Positions 1 through 6,825 of a stretch of DNA of 12,897 nucleotides are shown in pieces (positions within the stretch are counted from its first letter, which is position 1; each line of letters starts with the position of its first letter). This stretch comes from an uncultured Bacilli bacterium (GTDB lineage: Bacteria; Bacillota_I; Bacilli_A; RF39; UBA660): positions 1 through 12,897 of the forward strand of contig CAKORS010000029.1 in NCBI GenBank assembly GCA_934101605.1. The letters run 5' to 3'. Made by a program: the position numbers and the translations under genes. Under the pieces are notes generated by a model. The model was not told the DNA's origin, searched no databases, and was given only the letters and a program-made list of their open reading frames with translations.

Positions 1-2
1 TT

Positions 3-2087
3 GTAGATATGACGATAAATAGTATAACATTACCAACATCATTACAAAGCAAACTTAATGTAACAGTATCAAATTATACTCTTGGTGATACAATATCTCA
101 TGGAACACAAGCAATGGAGATAACATTAAGTTATAAATCAGGACAATACGTAAGTTCATCAACATTATTTAACAATATAGTATTAACATTTGATTTTCAG
201 GAACCAAAACCTCATTATATGTATAATTTTTCTGAAAGTGATAGTCTGGGTGGATTTGACAAAATTATGGTTGAAAGTATAAGCTTTGCTACAACAAATG
301 AGATTCCAAGTGATGTGTTCGCAGGTTTTGATATATCACAAGATAATGATGGATCTGTTATGGCTTGGATTTATGATTACGATGGTGATTTTACTGGGAA
401 CAGTGGTGATATTAACCTTGTTATAGGATCTGTAGATGGCGTTGTATATGCTCCAGAAGATTCTAGTGGTTTATTTTCAAATTTGTTTAGTTTGACAACA
501 ATAGATTTTACTAATTTTTCTACTAAATATGTAACAGATATGAGTTCTATGTTTAAGAGGACTAGTGTGGATACATTAGATTTAAGTAATTTCGATACAT
601 CAAATGTGACGAATATGGGTTCTATGTTTAATAATTGTACTGGATTAAAAACATTAAATTTAAGTAATTTTGATACATCAAATGTGACGAATATGAGTTC
701 TATGTTTTATGAATGCAAATCCTTAACAACATTAGATTTAAGTAATTTTGATACCTCAAAAGTAACAGATATGAGTTCTATGTTTTATACTGATATTATT
801 AACAGTTTAAATTCCTTAGACATAAGTAATTTTGATACGTCAAATGTGACGAATATGAGTTCTATGTTTGGCGGTTGTAAATTAACTTCTTTAGATTTAA
901 GTAATTTTGATACCTCAAAAGTAACAGATATGAGTTCTATGTTTGTTAGATGTAGAAGCTTAACTTCATTAGATTTAAGTAGTTTTAATACAACAAATGT
1001 GACAGATGTGAGTTCTATGTTTAGTTATTGTGACTCATTAGCAACTATAAATTTAACTAGCTTTAATACATCAAAGGTAACTAATATGGGTTCTATGTTT
1101 TATGGATGTTATGAATTAAAATCATTAGATTTAAGTAGCTTTAACACATCAAATGTAACAAATATGGCTTCTATGTTTGATGATTGTGAATCTATATCGA
1201 CATTAGATTTGAGTAATTTTGATACATCAAAGGTAACTAATATGGGTTCTATGTTTTATTTTTGTAAGGCATTAACGACTATAAATTTAACTAGTTTTAA
1301 TACATCAAGTGTAACGAATATGGCTTCTATGTTTGCTTCTTGTAGTAATTTGTCTAATTTAGATTTAAGTAAGTTTAATACATCAAAGGTTACAAATATG
1401 AGTCGTATGTTTAGTGGATGTAGCAAACTTAGTGCTACAAGTATGGCTGTATATAATTTTGATACGTCAAATGTAACAGATATGAGTTATATGTTTTATG
1501 GATGTAAGAGTCTTGGTAAATCATTTGTTACTACTGGTTGGGATACATCAAAGGTAACAAATATGAGTTATATGTTTAATGGAGTTTCTTGTGAATCTTT
1601 AGAAATTTCTAGTTTTAATACGTCAAATGTAACAAATATGAGTTATATGTTTGCAAATATAGGAAATGTTAATTTTCCTTCTGCATTAGATTTTAATACA
1701 TCAAAGGTAACAGATATGAATCATATGTTTTATAATTATAAAAATGGATTGGCGACAGCACTTACATTAAATTTTGATACATCCAAGGTAAAAAATATGA
1801 GTTATATGTTTAGTGGTGCTAGTAGTTTAAAAACTTTAAAACTAAGTAATTTTACATCTACAAGTTTAACTAATAATGCTTATATGTTCCAGAATATGAC
1901 AAGTTTAACGTTATTAACGCTTGGAGGACCAAGTTTATTTAAATTAACAGCATCAACAGCACTTTCTGGAAGCACTATTGCAACAGGAACTGGAAATGTA
2001 GCTGTTCCATCAAGTTTATTATCAACATATAAGGCTGCTAGTTATTGGAGCACATATAAGAGTAGAATTATATCTATTAAGACTTAG
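3..2087 (+). CDS. BspA-like leucine-rich-repeat surface protein (5' end outside window)
   Basis: The frame is open from the first base of the window (GTA GAT before the first ATG at 9), no ribosome binding site is visible and there is no signal peptide, so I treat the gene as 5'-truncated. The first ~160 visible residues are a non-repetitive Thr/Ser/Asn-rich region I do not recognise. They are followed by 18 tandem units of about 24-27 residues of the BspA/DUF285 type (TIGR02167, Listeria-Bacteroides repeat), each with a core like LDLSNFDTSxVTxMSSMF. The C-terminus has a VPSSLLSTYKAASYWSTY-like segment that commonly closes such repeat proteins. There is no LPXTG motif or C-terminal membrane anchor, so attachment, if any, must lie upstream. 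Proteins of this family are usually exported and act in adhesion or host contact; that role is inference here. A terminator follows the TAG stop at once. Confidence 0.9.
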   Translation, partial: VDMTINSITLPTSLQSKLNVTVSNYTLGDTISHGTQAMEITLSYKSGQYVSSSTLFNNIVLTFDFQEPKPHYMYNFSESDSLGGFDKIMVESISFATTNEIPSDVFAGFDISQDNDGSVMAWIYDYDGDFTGNSGDINLVIGSVDGVVYAPEDSSGLFSNLFSLTTIDFTNFSTKYVTDMSSMFKRTSVDTLDLSNFDTSNVTNMGSMFNNCTGLKTLNLSNFDTSNVTNMSSMFYECKSLTTLDLSNFDTSKVTDMSSMFYTDIINSLNSLDISNFDTSNVTNMSSMFGGCKLTSLDLSNFDTSKVTDMSSMFVRCRSLTSLDLSSFNTTNVTDVSSMFSYCDSLATINLTSFNTSKVTNMGSMFYGCYELKSLDLSSFNTSNVTNMASMFDDCESISTLDLSNFDTSKVTNMGSMFYFCKALTTINLTSFNTSSVTNMASMFASCSNLSNLDLSKFNTSKVTNMSRMFSGCSKLSATSMAVYNFDTSNVTDMSYMFYGCKSLGKSFVTTGWDTSKVTNMSYMFNGVSCESLEISSFNTSNVTNMSYMFANIGNVNFPSALDFNTSKVTDMNHMFYNYKNGLATALTLNFDTSKVKNMSYMFSGASSLKTLKLSNFTSTSLTNNAYMFQNMTSLTLLTLGGPSLFKLTASTALSGSTIATGTGNVAVPSSLLSTYKAASYWSTYKSRIISIKT
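492..1889 (+). repeat. 18 tandem BspA-type LRR units (about 72-81 bp each)
   Basis: Eighteen copies of a [VL]T[ND]M..MF core can be counted, the first and last degenerate. From unit 3 to unit 16 the residue before VT alternates almost perfectly between N (or S) and K, so the true period is two units. At DNA level 732-785 and 891-944 are identical over 54 bp, and 1066-1103 and 1222-1259 over 38 bp, at offsets of 159 and 156 bp. These offsets match expansion by two-unit duplication. Confidence 0.9.
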
Positions 2088-2088
2088 T

Positions 2089-2114
2089 AAGAAACCAATT
2101 TTGGTTTCTTTTTT
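2089..2114 (+). terminator. Rho-independent terminator of the surface protein gene
   Basis: AAGAAACC pairs with GGTTTCTT across a short A/T loop and is followed by a run of T, starting two bases after the TAG stop at 2085-2087. Confidence 0.85.
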
Positions 2115-2131
2115 ATATTTTTTTTAGTTTT

Positions 2132-2162
2132 TGTATTAATAAATAGTTATTTTACCATAATG
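2132..2162 (+). promoter_or_regulatory. Weak candidate promoter of sigG
   Basis: TGTATT (2132-2137) lies 18 bases before CATAATG (2156-2162). This loosely resembles the forespore sigma-F/sigma-G patterns (-35 GNATR-like, -10 CATnnTA-like) and could equally be a poor sigma-A site. It sits only 16 bases before the start codon. In B. subtilis sigG is read from forespore promoters, which is why I record it, but the match is not strong. Confidence 0.25.
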
Positions 2163-2177
2163 TTATTGGTGATAATT

Positions 2178-2948
2178 ATGGCAAAGCATAAAGTTGATAT
2201 TAGTGGTATTAATACTAGTGATATAAAGGTATTGACTCAGGATGAGATGACAGATTTATTTAATAGATTTAAAAATGGTGATTTAAGTGCTAAAGGGGAG
2301 CTTGTTAATGGTAATTTAAAGCTTGTTTTATCTTTACTTAAGAGATTTAATAAGAAAGATGAAAATATGGATGATTTATTTCAGGTTGGTTGTATTGGTT
2401 TAATTAAGGCTATTGATAATTTTGATTTATCTTATGGAGTTAAGTTTTCTACTTATTGTGTTCCTATGGTTTTAGGAGAGGTTAAGAGATATTTAAGGGA
2501 TAATAATTCTGTTAGAGTATCAAGAAGTATTAAGGATGTTGCTTATAGAGTTTTAAGACTTAAGGATGAGATTACTATGGAAAAAGGTGTTAGTCCTTCG
2601 AATAAAGAAATAGCGGATATTTTAGAGATTGATGAGAGTGATGTTATTTTAGCATTAGATTCTTTAAGACCTACTGTTTCTTTATTTGAACCTATATATA
2701 ATGATGGTGGAGATACTATTTATTTGTTTGATCAAGTTGAGGATAAAAAAAGTAGTTATGATTTAGATTTAAGACTTGCGGTTAATAAGGCTATTGACAA
2801 TTTACCTGATAGGGAAAGATATATTTTGGATCAGAGATTTGTTATTGGTAAGACACAGATGGAGATAGCAGATGAGATAGGAATATCTCAAGCTCAAATA
2901 TCAAGGCTTGAGAAAAGTGCTTTAAAAAGAATTAGGAAAGAGTTGTAA
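2178..2948 (+). CDS. sigG: RNA polymerase sporulation sigma factor SigG (sigma-G)
   Basis: This sigma-70 family factor of 256 residues directs late forespore transcription in endospore formers. The N-terminus (KVDISGINTSDIKVL) matches the B. subtilis sigma-G start (KVEICGVDTSKLPVL, from memory). Region 2 is DDLFQVGCIGL (65-75), the -10 reading segment runs through KFSTYCVP to RYLRDNN, and the family block SLFEPIYNDGGD is present. Region 4 carries the helix-turn-helix GKTQMEIADEIGISQAQ near the C-terminus. I chose ATG 2178 because GGTGAT (2168-2173) lies at the right distance; an in-frame ATG at 2160 has no binding site. Length is normal. The next gene is a YlmC/YmxH-type protein, as near sigG in Bacillus. 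Sigma-F and sigma-B are paralogues, but the N-terminus and neighbours favour sigma-G. Confidence 0.93.
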   Translation: MAKHKVDISGINTSDIKVLTQDEMTDLFNRFKNGDLSAKGELVNGNLKLVLSLLKRFNKKDENMDDLFQVGCIGLIKAIDNFDLSYGVKFSTYCVPMVLGEVKRYLRDNNSVRVSRSIKDVAYRVLRLKDEITMEKGVSPSNKEIADILEIDESDVILALDSLRPTVSLFEPIYNDGGDTIYLFDQVEDKKSSYDLDLRLAVNKAIDNLPDRERYILDQRFVIGKTQMEIADEIGISQAQISRLEKSALKRIRKEL

Positions 2949-2985
2949 TTATTAGTATTTTTATAAATACAATTTAGTAGGTGAT

Positions 2986-3210
2986 ATGATGAGATTATCA
3001 GAACTACAACATAAGGATATAGTTGATTTAAATGGAAGAAGAATAGGTAATATTATTGATGTTAAGCTTGATATGTCAGGGCATTTAGAGTCTTTTGTTA
3101 TAGAAACTGGTAAGGGTAAATTTAGATTTAGGAATAATGGATTAGAGGAAGAGATAGGCTGGGATAAGATAGAAAAAATAGGAGAAGATGTTATTTTAGT
3201 TAGGATGTAG
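2986..3210 (+). CDS. ylmC: YlmC/YmxH family PRC-barrel sporulation protein
   Basis: This small soluble protein of 73-74 residues has a single PRC-barrel fold: RLSELQHKDIVDL, then GRRIGNIIDVKLD, and the ending WDKIEKIGEDVILVRM, which closely matches the Bacillus YlmC/YmxH ending (KIGEDVILVRL). TIGR02888 groups such proteins with endospore formers; the molecular role is unknown. It lies 37 bases after sigG, probably in the same transcript, and the pairing matches B. subtilis. There are two tandem ATGs at 2986 and 2989 behind AGGTGAT (2979-2985). The first is 4 bases from AGG and the second 7, so the second may be the real start. Confidence 0.85.
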   Translation: MMRLSELQHKDIVDLNGRRIGNIIDVKLDMSGHLESFVIETGKGKFRFRNNGLEEEIGWDKIEKIGEDVILVRM

Positions 3211-3216
3211 TTATAT

Positions 3217-3245
3217 TTGATTCTTTAGTTGTTAATTGTTATAAT
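3217..3245 (+). promoter_or_regulatory. Sigma-A type promoter before lspA
   Basis: TTGATT (3217-3222) and TATAAT (3240-3245) are 17 bases apart, and the -10 is extended by TGT directly before it. The predicted start of transcription near 3252 falls at the ribosome binding site AGGTGAT (3252-3258), leaving a leader of only about 12 bases before the TTG start at 3264. Confidence 0.7.
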
Positions 3246-3263
3246 GTTTTTAGGTGATTTGTT

Positions 3264-3731
3264 TTGAAGAAGAGAATATATATAGCATCTTTTTTTGTTT
3301 TTATAATAGATTTATTATCTAAGTTTGTTATAAGTAAAACTTTGGTTCCTTTAAAAGAATATTTTATTATTCCTAAGTTTTTTTATATATGTTCTGTTAA
3401 TAATACTGGTGGAGCATGGTCTATTATGAGTGGTTATACTATTATATTTATTCTTATTGCTATAGGGGTTTTATATTATATTTTTAAATATATTATTAAA
3501 GATGATATGAGTATTCTTGAAGAGTTATCTTTTATATTATTAATTGGGGGAATTGTTGGTAATTTATTTGATAGAATTATTTATGGTTATGTTATTGATT
3601 TTATTGGATTTATTATATTTGGTTATAGATTTCCTATATTTAATATAGCTGATATATGTATATGTATTGGGGCAATATTACTTATTATAGATTTATTTAG
3701 AGGTGGAAGAAATGAAGTTAGAAGTAAATAG
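3264..3731 (+). CDS. lspA: Lipoprotein signal peptidase (signal peptidase II)
   Basis: This is a membrane-embedded aspartyl protease that cleaves the signal peptide of prolipoproteins after lipid attachment to the +1 cysteine. The 155 residues fit the family. Expected blocks are D16..K20 in the first membrane segment, NNTGGAW (46-52, usually NTGAAF), GNLFDR with catalytic D103, YVIDF, and FNIADIC with catalytic D130. Four membrane segments are evident, at about 5-24, 59-78, 88-106 and 125-145. The start is TTG with AGGTGAT five bases upstream. The end overlaps the pseudouridine synthase gene by 20 bases, suggesting translational coupling, and a strong promoter lies just upstream. The tryptophan in NTGGAW is a mild departure from the usual phenylalanine. 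Confidence 0.95.
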   Translation: MKKRIYIASFFVFIIDLLSKFVISKTLVPLKEYFIIPKFFYICSVNNTGGAWSIMSGYTIIFILIAIGVLYYIFKYIIKDDMSILEELSFILLIGGIVGNLFDRIIYGYVIDFIGFIIFGYRFPIFNIADICICIGAILLIIDLFRGGRNEVRSK

Positions 3732-4599
3732 TAGTGGTGATAGAATTGATTTATATATTAGTAGTAATAGTGATTATTCTCGTAGTAAATTAAAGAAGTT
3801 TTTTCAGGATGATAAAATACTTGTTAATGGTAGTTCTGTTAAACCAAGTTATAAGGTTTTAGAGGGGGATATTATTGATATTATAGATGATTATTCTGTT
3901 GTTAATTATAATGAACCTGAAAATATACATTTAGATATTTTATATGAAGATCGTTATCTTGCTATTATTAATAAACAGAGTGGTTTGGTAGTTCATCCAG
4001 CAGTTGGTAATTTAAATCATACTTTGGTTAATGCTTTGTTATATCATTTTAATTCTATTAGTAATAATGGTATAAGACCTGGTATTGTTCATAGACTTGA
4101 TAAGGACACTAGTGGTGTTATGGTTGTTGCTAAGGATGATAAGGTTCATGAAGCTCTTAGTTTAATGATTAAAGAGAAAAAGGTTGAGAGGACTTATTTA
4201 GCTTTAGTATGGGGAAATATTAGATGTGATAAGGGTACTATTGATGCTCCGATTGGTAGAGATATAAATAATAGACAAAAATATACTGTTACTGATATTA
4301 ATAGTAAAGATTCTATTACTCATTTTAATGTATTAGAAAGATTAGATGGTGTAACTTTAATTAGTTGTAAATTAGATACTGGTAGAACTCATCAGATAAG
4401 GGTTCATTTAAGTTATATTGGTAATCCTGTGGTTAATGATCCGGTGTATTGTAGTAAGAAGTTGATAAATAAAGATTTTGGACAAATGTTACATTCTAAA
4501 AGTATTAGATTTATACATCCTGTAACAGGAGAAGAGTTATATTTTGAAGCAGAACCTCCAAAAGAATTTATAGATATTGTTAATAGTTTTAGGGATTGA
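3712..4599 (+). CDS. rluD: RluD-type ribosomal large subunit pseudouridine synthase (YlyB-like)
   Basis: The protein isomerises uridines of 23S rRNA to pseudouridine (RluA/RluD family, 295 residues). An S4 RNA-binding domain occupies roughly residues 1-60 (SRSKLKKFFQDDKILVNG). The catalytic block IVHRLDKDTSGVMVVAK follows with H127-R128-L129 and the nucleophile D130, and the family's RTHQIRVH block is further on. ATG 3712 is preferred because AGGTGG (3701-3706) is correctly spaced; a GTG at 3703 overlaps that site. It overlaps lspA by 20 bases, the same lspA-ylyB order as in B. subtilis. RluD, RluC and RluA-type specificity cannot be told apart from sequence alone. The TGA stop is embedded in the -35 element of the next promoter. 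Confidence 0.92.
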   Translation: MKLEVNSSGDRIDLYISSNSDYSRSKLKKFFQDDKILVNGSSVKPSYKVLEGDIIDIIDDYSVVNYNEPENIHLDILYEDRYLAIINKQSGLVVHPAVGNLNHTLVNALLYHFNSISNNGIRPGIVHRLDKDTSGVMVVAKDDKVHEALSLMIKEKKVERTYLALVWGNIRCDKGTIDAPIGRDINNRQKYTVTDINSKDSITHFNVLERLDGVTLISCKLDTGRTHQIRVHLSYIGNPVVNDPVYCSKKLINKDFGQMLHSKSIRFIHPVTGEELYFEAEPPKEFIDIVNSFRD

Positions 4600-4624
4600 C
4601 AAAATTATTAAATTAATTTATATT
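4596..4624 (+). promoter_or_regulatory. Consensus sigma-A promoter of the asnS T-box transcript
   Basis: A perfect TTGACA (4596-4601) is 17 bases from TATATT (4619-4624). The -35 box overlaps the TGA stop of the upstream gene (4597-4599). Transcription should begin near 4631, just before the T-box stem I. Confidence 0.85.
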
Positions 4625-4630
4625 GTAGGT

Positions 4631-4866
4631 ATAAACGAGGAAAGAGATATGTTATTTTAGTAAACTTATAAGCGAGTTAGGTATGGTGTGAGCTAACAAA
4701 GAAATGCTAAAATAAAAACACTCTGGAGTTACTATTTTGAAATATTAGTAGATTTAGTCGTTTTGTATGCGTTAAATACTAAAGTGATTATAGTTTTTAT
4801 AATAAATTGGGTGGTACCGCGGAATACTAGTTTTCGTCCCTTTAATAGGGATGATACTAGTTTTTT
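4631..4866 (+). promoter_or_regulatory. T-box riboswitch leader, asparagine specifier (AAC)
   Basis: This RNA element binds uncharged tRNA and then favours an antiterminator over a terminator. Stem I begins with GAGGAAAGAG (4637-4646). A helix TTATTTTAG (4652-4660) pairs perfectly with CTAAAATAA (4707-4715). The apical part has GTTAG (4676-4680) and CTAAC (4693-4697) around GGTATGGTGTGAG, the conserved distal loop. Directly after the helix lies the specifier region, where AAC (4717-4719) precedes ACTCTGGAGT in the usual position; AAC is an asparagine codon and fits asnS downstream. The T-box sequence TGGGTGGTACCGCGG is at 4808-4822, with UGGU (4812-4815) as the tRNA acceptor-binding bulge. 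The leader fills the gene-free stretch between the pseudouridine synthase and asnS. Confidence 0.93.
4825..4866 (+). terminator. T-box leader terminator
   Basis: ACTAG (4826-4830) and CGTCCC form a stem with GGGATG and ACTAG (4856-4860), closed by a TTTAATA loop and followed by six T. Its 5' arm lies just after the T-box sequence, so it competes with the antiterminator. Confidence 0.85.
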
Positions 4867-4883
4867 ATTTATAAGGAGGAATT

Positions 4884-6269
4884 ATGGATTTTATTTATTT
4901 GGAAAAGTTATTTAAGATTATTGATACTTTGGAAGGAAAAGATATTTTAGTTAGAGGTTGGATTAGAAATCATAGAAAACAAAAGGAATATGGATTTATT
5001 GATTTTTCTGATGGAACATGTTTTAAACATTTACAACTTGTTTATGATAATAGTTTAGATGATTTTGATACTATTACTAAATATCATATTGGAAGTTCTA
5101 TAGAAGTATGTGGAACTGTAGTAAGGTCTTCCGGTAAAGGACAAGATTATGAAGTTAAAGTAAAGACTGTTAAATTACTTGGTGATTGTCCAGAAGATTA
5201 TCCTATACAACCTAAAAGACATTCTATGGAGTTTTTAAGAGAACAAGCTTATTTAAGATTTAGAACTAATACTTTTCAAGCTGTATTTAGAATTAGAAGT
5301 GTAGCAGCTTATGCTATTCATAAATATTTTCAAGAAAGAGGTTATATTTATGCTCATACACCTTTAATTACTACAACTGATTGTGAAGGTTCTGATCAAA
5401 TGTTTAAAGTTACTACTTTAGATATGAATAATTTGCCTTTATCTAATGGCAAAGTTGATATGTCAAAAGATTTATTTGGAAAACAAGCTTATATTACTGG
5501 AACTGGGCAACTTCATGGAGAAGCTTTTGCAATGGCATTTAATAAGATTTATACTTTTGGACCAACTTTTAGAACAGAGAAATCTAATACAAAAACTCAC
5601 GCTAATGAATTCTGGATGATTGAACCTGAGATTGCTTTTTGTGATTTAAATGGATTAATGGATATAGAAGAAGATATGCTTAAGTTTATAGTAAGATATG
5701 TTATGGAAAAATGTCCGGATGAGATGGATTTCTGTGATAAGTTTTTAGAGACAGGTTTAAAAGATAAACTTAACAGGCTTATTAACAGTGAGTTTGTTAG
5801 GATTACTCATCATGATGTTGTTGATATATTAAAGAGTGCTCAAGTTAAATGGGAATTTGAACCTAGTTATGAAGATGATATTGCTAAAGAACATGAAAAA
5901 TATATTACTGAATATTTTAATGGACCTGTGTTTGTTACAGATTGGCCTAAAGATATAAAGGCTTGGTATATGAAACTTAATGATGATGGTAAAACTGTAG
6001 CAGCGGTTGATTTGGAGGTTCCAGGAGCAGGTGAGTTGATGGGTGGATCTCAAAGAGAAGATGATTATGAAAAATTAGTTTATCGTATGAAAGGGATGGA
6101 CGTAGAATATGATGCTGTTTCATGGTTTGTAAATTTAAGAAAATATGGAGGATGTTATCATTCAGGTTTTGGAATGGGATTTGAAAGATTAATTATATAT
6201 CTTACAGGTATAGAAAATATTAGAGATGTTATTGCATTCCCAAGAACTCCTGGTAACTGTGAATATTAA
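4884..6269 (+). CDS. asnS: Asparaginyl-tRNA synthetase
   Basis: This class IIb aminoacyl-tRNA synthetase charges tRNA-Asn with asparagine in the cytoplasm. An N-terminal OB-fold anticodon-binding domain spans about residues 15-105 (ILVRGWIRNHRKQKEYGFI). Catalytic blocks follow: motif 2 FRTEKSNTKTHANEFW from residue 229, and motif 3 GMGFER (430-435) with the AsnRS ending IRDVIAFPRTPGNCEY. The 461-residue length and the segment CEGSDQMFKVTTLDMNNLP resemble the E. coli-type enzyme (about 466) more than the shorter Bacillus form. AAGGAGG (4873-4879) precedes ATG 4884. Its expression should be controlled by the T-box upstream, whose specifier reads asparagine. A small membrane gene starts one base after the stop codon. 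Confidence 0.97.
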   Translation: MDFIYLEKLFKIIDTLEGKDILVRGWIRNHRKQKEYGFIDFSDGTCFKHLQLVYDNSLDDFDTITKYHIGSSIEVCGTVVRSSGKGQDYEVKVKTVKLLGDCPEDYPIQPKRHSMEFLREQAYLRFRTNTFQAVFRIRSVAAYAIHKYFQERGYIYAHTPLITTTDCEGSDQMFKVTTLDMNNLPLSNGKVDMSKDLFGKQAYITGTGQLHGEAFAMAFNKIYTFGPTFRTEKSNTKTHANEFWMIEPEIAFCDLNGLMDIEEDMLKFIVRYVMEKCPDEMDFCDKFLETGLKDKLNRLINSEFVRITHHDVVDILKSAQVKWEFEPSYEDDIAKEHEKYITEYFNGPVFVTDWPKDIKAWYMKLNDDGKTVAAVDLEVPGAGELMGGSQREDDYEKLVYRMKGMDVEYDAVSWFVNLRKYGGCYHSGFGMGFERLIIYLTGIENIRDVIAFPRTPGNCEY

Positions 6270-6270
6270 T

Positions 6271-6447
6271 ATGAAAAATGTTTTAAAAAATAAAAATATT
6301 TATTTAATAATAGGTGCTATAATATATTTAGGAGCTATTGTTATTGATAGATTTGTAAGTCCTATACCGGATTTATTATATATATTTATAATGATAGTTG
6401 TTATAGTTTTATTTATGATAAATATTATATTAAACAATAAGAAATAG
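6271..6447 (+). CDS. Small two-TM membrane protein, unknown function
   Basis: This gene of 58 residues begins one base after the asnS stop codon. The protein is a lysine-rich start (MKNVLKNK), a hydrophobic segment of about residues 9-26, a short loop containing DRFVSPIPD, a second hydrophobic segment of about residues 34-53, and an NNKK tail; both termini are probably cytoplasmic. No proper Shine-Dalgarno site is visible inside the end of asnS, so translation is likely coupled to it. The frame is also open upstream within asnS, but ATG 6271 is the sensible start. I do not recognise a family. It shares the asnS transcript with the zinc-ribbon/TM2 gene downstream. Confidence 0.7.
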   Translation: MKNVLKNKNIYLIIGAIIYLGAIVIDRFVSPIPDLLYIFIMIVVIVLFMINIILNNKK

Positions 6448-6457
6448 GAGGGATTTT

Positions 6458-6778
6458 ATGAATAAGTATTGTTCGAATTGTGGAAAAGAGTTAAATGAAG
6501 GAGCAGATGTTTGCTTAAATTGTGGACATATTGTTAATGAAGCAAAAAAAGATGGTAAATCAAAGTTAGCAGCAGGATTACTTGGAATATTTTTAGGAAG
6601 TCTTGGAATTCATAATTTTTATTTAGGATATAATGGTAAAGCTATTGCTCAATTACTTATTACTGTTTTATCTTGTGGAGTTTTATCTGTTGTATCTGGT
6701 GTATGGGGATTAGTTGAGGGTATTCTTATTTTAACTGATTCTACTACTGTTGATAGTGAGGGAAAACCTTTAGTATAA
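6458..6778 (+). CDS. Zinc-ribbon plus TM2 domain membrane protein
   Basis: The 106-residue protein starts with a zinc ribbon (YCSNCGKELNEGADVCLNCG, with two CxxC pairs at about residues 5-8 and 19-22). A lysine-rich linker leads to a TM2 domain: AGLLGIFLGSLGIHNFYLGYNGKAIAQLL, then a second hydrophobic segment ending in WGLVEGILIL. The G-x-H-x-F-Y-L-G signature between two membrane helices is diagnostic of TM2 (PF05154). The molecular role of such proteins is not established. A strong AGGAGGG site precedes ATG 6458. The gene is last in the asnS transcript and is closed by a terminator. Confidence 0.9.
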   Translation: MNKYCSNCGKELNEGADVCLNCGHIVNEAKKDGKSKLAAGLLGIFLGSLGIHNFYLGYNGKAIAQLLITVLSCGVLSVVSGVWGLVEGILILTDSTTVDSEGKPLV

Positions 6779-6787
6779 TGTAAAATA

Positions 6788-6825
6788 AAAAAGATATCTT
6801 TTATTTATTTAATTGATATCTTTTT
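6788..6825. terminator. Bidirectional terminator between convergent genes
   Basis: AAAAAGATATC (6788-6798) pairs perfectly with GATATCTTTTT (6815-6825), with T-rich sequence on the plus side and the complement of A-runs on the minus side. The loop contains the stop codon of the minus-strand radical SAM gene (6801-6803), so the hairpin serves both genes. Confidence 0.8.

Noticed and set aside
9..11. ATG at 9 as the true start of the surface protein
   Set aside because: No binding site fits in the eight bases before it, the frame is open to the window edge and the protein lacks a signal peptide, so the gene most likely begins upstream.
492..1889. CRISPR-like regular repeats
   Set aside because: The periodic sequence is coding, in frame, with degenerate units and no distinct spacers.
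2955..2970. Inverted repeat GTATTT/AAATAC between sigG and ylmC
   Set aside because: The stem is only six weak base pairs with no following T run, so it is not a convincing terminator; the two genes are probably cotranscribed.
5829..6053. Open frame on the minus strand inside asnS
   Set aside because: It is wholly antisense to a well-conserved synthetase region, has no ribosome binding site and no recognisable protein features.
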